Shown: piece after piece, positions 58,501-64,000 of the stretch
Numbering within the stretch: position 1 is the stretch's first letter
Layout of the letters: each line of letters opens with the position of its first letter
DNA from: Symbiodinium natans
Taxonomy: Eukaryota > Sar > Dinophyceae > Suessiales > Symbiodiniaceae
NCBI GenBank assembly: GCA_905221605.1
Contig: CAJNDS010002605.1
Coordinates: 128,501-192,500, forward strand
DNA length: 64,000 bases
Reading direction: 5' to 3'
Program-made: the position numbers and the translations under genes
The notes under the pieces: generated by a model
What the model was told of the DNA's origin: nothing
Database searches by the model: none
The model's input: only the letters and a program-made list of their open reading frames with translations

Positions 58501-59719
58501 ACATGCCAAACCAACTAATCCCTCCCCACTAACATTGCTACCCTCCTAGTATTACAAACCACTGGCCCAACAACCCGATCCCGTAGCCGCCCCTTTAAAA
58601 CCTCTCTCTACCGAACTGGGACGGTGGGGGCGTTAGGGGGGGCCAGGGAGGGTCGGAAGCTTGAAGCATGAACTCTTCCCCGTAACCTGAAAGCCCGCAA
58701 ATGTTTAGGGTTGAGGGCTTGCTTTATGACTTGAGCCAGCAAGCTCGAAGGACGGGCTGTCTGTTCAGACAAACGATTAGAACCCCCCTCCCCCTCCCAC
58801 CCCCCCTCCCCCCATATGGTGCATCCTATGCTCCGGCGGCCCCTCTCGTACCAGCATTCAGCAAGAGCAAGCGCTCCAGAAACATGTAACTATCATGTAG
58901 CGCTCTACATGTGCTCTAGGGTAAGCCGCATAGCTCAAGCCCTCTGAAGGCGGTTGCCTTAGGTTCTCGGCTTGTCTGGGCCCATGGTCCTGGAGGGCAA
59001 TCGCCATTTGTCGCAGGCATGCCAGTGCCTGCTTCCGGTCCACTGCATCCTTCACAAGTCAGAGGGAGGACTTCGTACATGATCAGGGCACGGCCGGTTG
59101 TTTGTCGAGTTTTGGTTTCTGTTTGGCATTGGTTGGGGTTTGGGAAAAATCATCTTTTTACGAAGAGGTGCCTTTTTGCCACCAGTCGAGGGGAAACATT
59201 GCAACAGGGTTTGCAGCCTTCCCCCCCTTGCTTCGATCGGTCTTAGTTCATCTGCCACTCCCAGCATCTTCGGGCACTCCGATAAACATTAGGGATCTTT
59301 CGCAACAGCAATTTGAGCATGGGCAGCAGGGAAGAGGGCTTTTGGCAACGATTCTTGGCTCGGATGTGTTTCCCCTAGGCCTGTGTGAGTTTCTTGGAAC
59401 AGATAGAACTAGGTTCTTGTCAATGTCTGTTGTGAAGTGACAGAGTTCAGCTCCGGTGCGCTGCTCACATGCATGGCTCATCTGTGTGTGGACTGCAGGG
59501 GCTGTTGAAGCTTGCAGGCTGGCCCTACCATCCGTGCGCCCCTCTCAAAAAGGTCGGCCTTAATTTGAAGACTTAAAGGACTTAAAGAGCCCATCCTGAG
59601 GGCTTCCCCAAACACTAAGGACCAAGAGGCCGCAGCGCCTTCTGCTTGGACAGGCCCTCCTCAATCACCGCGACATCCAGATCAGATCCCCGAAGCGCCA
59701 AGCCCTGGGCATAGGAGCC
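55577..59719 (-). CDS. Non-canonical poly(A) polymerase / terminal uridylyltransferase-like nucleotidyltransferase, multi-exon
   Basis: Seen: exons in order. A, 59623-59719: GSYAQGLALRGSDLDVAVIE, the Pol-beta superfamily GS...DxD motif. B, from 59042: QALACLRQMAIALQDHG. C, 58301-58396: PDIRIALRIFTAKV. D, about 57820-58010: VVDVSVGGSLLRGACDRS, with the third catalytic Asp near 57935. E, ending 56805: MVKLWAKRRRLTNTLKGGLS. F, 56429-56525: FSFVLLTIFFLQQ. G, 56171-56270: a proline-rich linker. H, 55577-55909: the PAP-associated domain (LLLAFFNWAAEDLPRL, then AVPFAPAENAARCL) and a TAG stop. Intron phases agree at A-B (1), E-F (1, GC donor), F-G (2) and G-H (0). The joints B-C, C-D and D-E are less certain. 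Family knowledge: such enzymes add A or U tails to RNA 3' ends in nucleus, cytoplasm or organelles. The domain order is complete, so function is plausible; which nucleotide is added cannot be told. More 5' exons may lie at 60.5-61.5 kb. Confidence 0.85.
58030..58105. repeat. TTTAGGG/TTTAAGGG array
   Basis: About nine GGGTTTA/GGGTTTAA/GGGTTGAA units in a presumed intron between exons C and D of the nucleotidyltransferase gene. Confidence 0.93.
58568..58640. repeat. Diverged dispersed repeat, copy 2
   Basis: CAACCCGATCCCGTAGCCGC, CCCTTTAAAACCTCTC, then G-rich. Same order of blocks as 54790-54862. Confidence 0.6.
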
Positions 59720-60018
59720 CTGCACCTTCGCGACACTTCGGGCTCTTTTTTTGGGTTTGTGGTGGCCGGACTAAGCCAATCATGGGAAAGGATTGCAGGG
59801 TTCCTCGATACTAACGAGGACTGGTTCATGCTGAGCCAACATCGACAAGCTGACCGGCGTCAATTGCCCAACAAGCCTTCTTAGACATTTCTAGACTCAT
59901 CAGGTGCAATTTCGTGCACAATCTGTTTGCAAATAACAACTCAAATGGTCAGCATTGCTCCTTCACTCAAACTTCCGTCTGCGCACTGGACAACGCCGAC
60001 AACCTGCAAACCTGCTGG

Positions 60019-60137
60019 CTGGTTCTTAAGTCGGGAATGAGGGAAGTCCGATTGATTATCCCCTTAAAGGGTATGTATAGGGGTCCGAACTCCCTCATTC
60101 CCTGAACCCTAAACCCTAAACCCTTACTGAGAACCAG
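60019..60137. mobile_element. MITE-like element with inverted ends, copy 2
   Basis: Ends CTGGTTCTTAAG and CTGAGAACCAG. It holds an inner inverted pair, GGGAATGAGGGA (60033) and TCCCTCATTCCC (60092), a CCCCTTAAAGGGTATGTATA core like copy 1, and two to three CCCTAAA units just inside the right end. Confidence 0.65.
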
Positions 60138-60559
60138 GGGGACCTTTCAGAGTTTCTGAGGTCTCTTATGGGCACCACGATCGCGGCGGTCTCACCCAAC
60201 AGCTGCCGGGCCAAGACCTGCCAACCGATCCCAACACCCAGACCTCTCGCGGGTTTAGGAAGTTTAGGTTTTCGGGTTGGGAAGGGCAGGGTGCTTTCGG
60301 CTTCTGGCATGCATGAACAGAAACCAATGCCAGAAACAGCTCCAAAAAGACCAATTTTCGTACCCGAATCAATATAAGCGTCTAACAGATTTCAAGGTAG
60401 GAACGGGTATGCTTCACTATCAGATATCCCTCGTTCTGGATTAAACCAACCAACCGGAAGGTCGAAAAAGTCCCGTTGATTACAACGATCAAGGGGGTTT
60501 ATGGTTTAGGGCTTCTGCTGAATGATCTGAGTGGCGCGCGAGGGTTTAGGGTGTAGGGT

Positions 60560-61460
60560 TTACCCATCTCTCCTCCCGATCAGCGGCAGGTGGTACCTGC
60601 ACGTGGCCAAGACAGGACTGCACCGCCACCAGCTCTGCAGCATCGGGCAGGACAGACCTCTGACAGCAACTTAGAGCGTTTTCGCAACCCAGATCACCAG
60701 AAAATGAAGGCTGGCCACATCCCGACTCACTAAACACAGAAACTGCCAGGAGTCCCTCTGCTTTGCAGATCAGCCCGTAGGCTTCCCAAATTGACTCAGG
60801 CAAAAGGAACTTGAGAAAAGACCCGGAGAGCGCTTGGGGATTCAGGCTGAAACTGCACCCTGAGTCCCTGAGCACGACAGGCGACAGGAGCAGCCCACGC
60901 AAGGGTCCATGGCCAGGAGCTTTGCATTCGACGCTCGGGCTCACAGCAGCCCTTGCGGCCTTCATTGTGCTCGCACAAGGCAGGTGGGGGGTTTTTTTTA
61001 CCTCCTGCACAGGCAAAGACTCTGGGACAAGCCAGGCGACGTCTAGGGTTTCGGGTTTGGGGTTTCCACTCTCACGCTCGCACACGGCAGGCAAGCCAAA
61101 GAGGATTTGTGTTTGCCACCCGCCTAGCTGACACTCGGGCCACATTGCAGGGCACATGCCCGGGTTTGGGGTCCAACGGGTGGAGGGTTCAGGGTGTGAT
61201 GTTGCTGTTGCTGTGATCCAAACCATTTGCAGAGGGCACACTTCATGGGACCTCAGCACTCGGATCGAATATAAAGCATGATCCTCATCCCTCTGTAAAT
61301 CTTCAAGTCGTAAGTCGTCAAACCCCAAGGCCGCATCGCATCACATCGTACCTCGAAAGAGTCGAAGCAAATCTACGAGTGATACAAGCTGGCCACGTAG
61401 ATTCGTGTTCGGCTTCGGCTTGCAGCTCTCTTTCTGGTTCAATATTGTTACTGCTTGCTG
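60560..61460 (-). CDS. Exon-like segments upstream of the nucleotidyltransferase gene
   Basis: Seen: a 260-codon open frame (60546-61328) whose ends look coding: GFDDLRLEDLQRDEDHALYS before a GT donor near 61253, and about 60860-60600 (SGSFLKFLLPESIWEAYGLI, then VLPDAAELVAVQSCLGHVQ) before GTACC. The middle (about 61000-61180) contains TTTAGGG-type repeats and is probably intron. A further segment at about 61440-61350 (ERELQAEAEHESTWP) ends in FASTLSR at a GT donor. These may be 5' exons of the 55.6-59.7 kb gene or a separate gene. Confidence 0.4.
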
Positions 61461-61496
61461 GCAAACGAAACAGCCAACTTACACGGGTACGAAAGA

Positions 61497-61796
61497 ATGA
61501 CCTTAGCATTAATCAGCCAAGAGTTTTCAGGGAAGACCGTTCAAACTGAATGTTTGGAACTTGCTGTGAATGAAACAGGTTGTACTTTGTGGCGTGCCCT
61601 GTTTAATTGGGGAAAGTCGCCGGCGGCTTTCAACAATCAAAGCATGCTGGCAATGTCTGCCCAGTATATCAAAATATACGACGAACCTCAGAATTCGCAA
61701 CGGCAGTTCTTGGTTCCGTTCCTTAGTGCGAGCCCCATTTACTCACCCTTCAGCGGGATGCTCGTGTGTGACAGTGTAGGGCAGTCTGCAGGATGA
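61497..61796 (+). CDS. Candidate plus-strand ORF, ~100 aa, unknown
   Basis: Seen: MTLALISQEFSGKTVQTECL, then AMSAQYIKIYDEPQNSQRQF, ending at a TGA just before the AT-rich satellite tract. It is among the very few plus-strand frames with coding-like composition. Not recognised, and against the direction of all named genes, so treat with caution. Confidence 0.25.
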   Translation: MTLALISQEFSGKTVQTECLELAVNETGCTLWRALFNWGKSPAAFNNQSMLAMSAQYIKIYDEPQNSQRQFLVPFLSASPIYSPFSGMLVCDSVGQSAG

Positions 61797-61979
61797 GCTT
61801 GCAGAACTTGCAAATGAACTTCACAAAACGCAGTTGATCAAGCGAGGCCTTGTGATCAAACCCCATATGCACACAAGCGATGACAGATGTGCAAAAGGCA
61901 ACCATATGTTCGACCACAAGCCCAATCCGAAGAAAACTCATGTGGGAGGTTTCCCGAAAAGGAGTAGGCCCCCATAACT

Positions 61980-63715
61980 ACGATATATATATATATATAT
62001 GCTACCCCCCCCAGCGACCTACCCTTTTTAGGCCTTTTTAGGCCTTTTTAACAAAAAATAACAAACAAGGCCCAAAAGTCGCGTAGTTAATCACCGGGTA
62101 ATGAAGGACAGTTACTGGGACACCCACCTCACAGACCCCGATAAGCCAGCATTTGGAAGAATCTACATTTTGAATCTGAAGCGGACAATGCTGTTTTTAG
62201 ATGTTTAGATCAGTGTTTTTCTATGCAAATTGTGCGTTTTAAAGGGCAATTAATGTTTTGTTGAGCAACTAATTTATTTATACAATTGTGTTTGTACGAG
62301 GCAAAGTATTAATCAAATAGTGAAACATTTTTCTTGGTTCTATGCGAATTTAGCTACTAGAGTAATTATTAAGCAAAGAGCCCAATTTGACTCGAGTGAA
62401 TACCATTTAAGGGAGCATACTCAACCAAGATACGAAATAGACACCATTCTCAACCAAAATATGGCAAAGTGTGGGTTTAAAGTGCAAATACTGTATTTAT
62501 ACAATTGTGCTTGTACTAGGCAAAGTATGCTCTCTGAAAAGTCCACTGAAATACCTTATGTTTACATATTCATGAATCGTTTTTATTTTTGAAATAATCA
62601 TTTTATGCGAATTTAGCTACTAGAGTAATTATTAAGCAAATAGCCCAATTTGACTCAAGTGAATACCATTTAAAGGACCATACTCAACCAAAATACGAAA
62701 TAAGCACCATATACAACCAACATATGGCAAAGTGTGGTTTAAAGGGCAAATAGTGCTTTGTTGAGCAACTAATGCATTGAAACAGTTGTGTTTATACCAG
62801 GCAAAGTATTATTGAAATACTATCTGCAAAGTCAAATGAAACACCTTATGTTTACATATTCATGAAACAATTTTTTTGAAGTATTCATTCTATGCGAATT
62901 TAACTACTAGAGGAATTCTTAAGCAAATAGCCCAATTTGACTCAAGTGAATACTATTTAAAGGACCATACTCAACCAAATACGAAATAAACACTTGCGGA
63001 AATGGAAACGGTTCTACCTACATAACAATGAGACAAAGATTGCTGAAGTATTCACTAAAGACCACTTGTATACTATGTCTGAAAAGCACAATTTGCATAA
63101 GCAAGCTTAAAAATGCACAATAATGGAAATCGGTTCTACTTACATAACGATGAAACAAAGATGTCTGAAGTATTCAATAAAGACCACATATATACTATGC
63201 TTGAAAAACGCAACTTGCACAATCAGGCTTAAAAAATGCACAAGAATCCTAGAAAAGTACTTCTAAAGTGAAGGCCATACCACAAGCAAATTCACAAATA
63301 CGTAAAAACATCCAAAAGCGCAAGCTTTTCAGGAGAATCTCTGGTGAAGTTTGGATTATAGGGTTTTGGGGTATCCCTGGACGAGTAGGAGTCACTTTTT
63401 AAGCAAACAATTCTAAGCAATAAATGCTTTTTCTCAAGACAAGTATTGCAAATGCTGCTTCTAGATAATTAATCGCATATACCAGGCAAATATTATCCAT
63501 GCGAATTTAGCTACCAGAGCACCAAGTAATGGCTGAATAAGGTCTACTACACTTGAGTGCAACCAAAAGATGCACTAAACACTAGCGGCTCTACTTACAC
63601 AATAACGAAACAAAAAGTTCTAAAGCACTAGAAAGACCACTTGTATACTATTTTTGAAAAGCACAATTAGCATAAGCACACTTAAAAATGCGTAGTTGTT
63701 GCCTCGTGACCGTGA
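61980..63715. repeat. AT-rich satellite-like tract
   Basis: Abruptly AT-rich against the rest of the window, starting at a TA microsatellite (61980-62000). TATGCGAATTTAGCTACTAG recurs at 62341, 62604 and 62891 (units of 263 and 287 bases), with a partial copy near 63499. No gene. Confidence 0.93.
63001..63242. repeat. 121-bp tandem pair
   Basis: AATGGAAACGGTTCTACCTA at 63001 and a close copy at 63122; a third diverged partial copy at about 63588-63692. Confidence 0.88.
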
Positions 63716-63717
63716 AG

Positions 63718-63985
63718 GCGAACCAAAAAGCCAAAATACCAAAACCAAAAAACCAAAAATACCAAAACCAAAAAAAACAAAAAAACCAAAACCAAAAAAA
63801 CCAAAATACCAAAAAAACCAATTTTCTGGGGCTCTTGGAGAAGCCTCATAGGAATTTCCTGAGAGTCCCGGAAAATTGTTTTTTTTGGTATTTTTGGTTT
63901 TTTTGGTTTTGGTTTTTTTGGTTTTTTTGGTTTTTTTGGTTTCGGCTTTTTGGTTTTTTTGGTTTTGGTATTTTTGGTTTTTCTA
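63718..63985. repeat. CCAAAA/TTTTGG foldback
   Basis: The left arm (about 63718-63822) is CCAAAA/ACCAAAA units and the right arm (about 63880-63985) is their complement. The centre also pairs (AATTTTC...GGGGCTC with GAGTCCC...GAAAATT). Confidence 0.9.
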
Positions 63986-64000
63986 CTGTCCCGTGTATGC

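Noticed and set aside
62320-62592. 90-codon plus-strand frame in the AT-rich tract
   Set aside because: Lies inside the tandem repeat and is not kept in the other units.
1-64000. Dinoflagellate spliced-leader relics
   Set aside because: I looked for the conserved leader end near the protease and other starts and found no convincing match.

Overview
The window looks like nuclear DNA of an alveolate alga, most probably a dinoflagellate of the Symbiodinium type. The reasons are: small coding exons broken by introns, two of which are supported with a GC rather than GT donor; TTTAGGG-type telomere-like repeats scattered through introns and spacers; abundant microsatellites; a plasmepsin V/ASP5-type aspartic protease; and RAP, PPR and poly(A)-polymerase-like proteins of the kind expanded in organelle RNA metabolism of this lineage. 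No bacterial gene organisation, rRNA, tRNA, CRISPR or provirus was seen. The organism assignment is inference; no species is claimed.

Layout. 1-7.3 kb: no convincing gene; CA, TTC and CCCA microsatellites and a duplicated ~290-bp block. 7.8-11.9 kb: weak exon-like stretches on the minus strand, separated by telomere-like arrays. 12.73-14.25 kb: the clearest gene, a single-exon membrane-anchored aspartic protease (minus). 14.9-17.27 kb: a multi-exon unknown gene (minus). 18.5-19.0 kb: PPR-like fragment (minus). 20.2-22.4 kb: RAP-domain gene (minus). 22.5-29.2 kb: gene-poor, with a long A-poor low-complexity tract at 26.2-26.8 kb. 29.2-30.4 kb: PPR-like exons (minus). 31-33 kb: spaced 13-bp repeats and isolated exon candidates. 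33.8-35.7 kb: PPR gene (minus). 36-50 kb: mostly unassigned, with an exon cluster at 39.8-40.5 kb. 50.6-51.5 kb: unknown multi-exon gene (minus). 55.58-59.72 kb: a non-canonical poly(A)/uridylyl-transferase-type gene rebuilt from about eight exons (minus). 60.5-61.5 kb: further minus-strand exons. From about 61.98 kb to the end: a sharply AT-rich satellite-like tract ending in a CCAAAA/TTTTGG foldback.

Every gene that can be named lies on the minus strand, which fits the long unidirectional gene arrays known in dinoflagellates. Three named or semi-named functions (RAP, PPR, nucleotidyltransferase) belong to RNA processing, probably in organelles; the protease would act in the ER/Golgi secretory route. 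Exon boundaries for the NTase, RAP, PPR and 14.9-17.3 kb genes were worked out by eye from reading frame, domain consensus and intron phase. They are not supported by transcript data.
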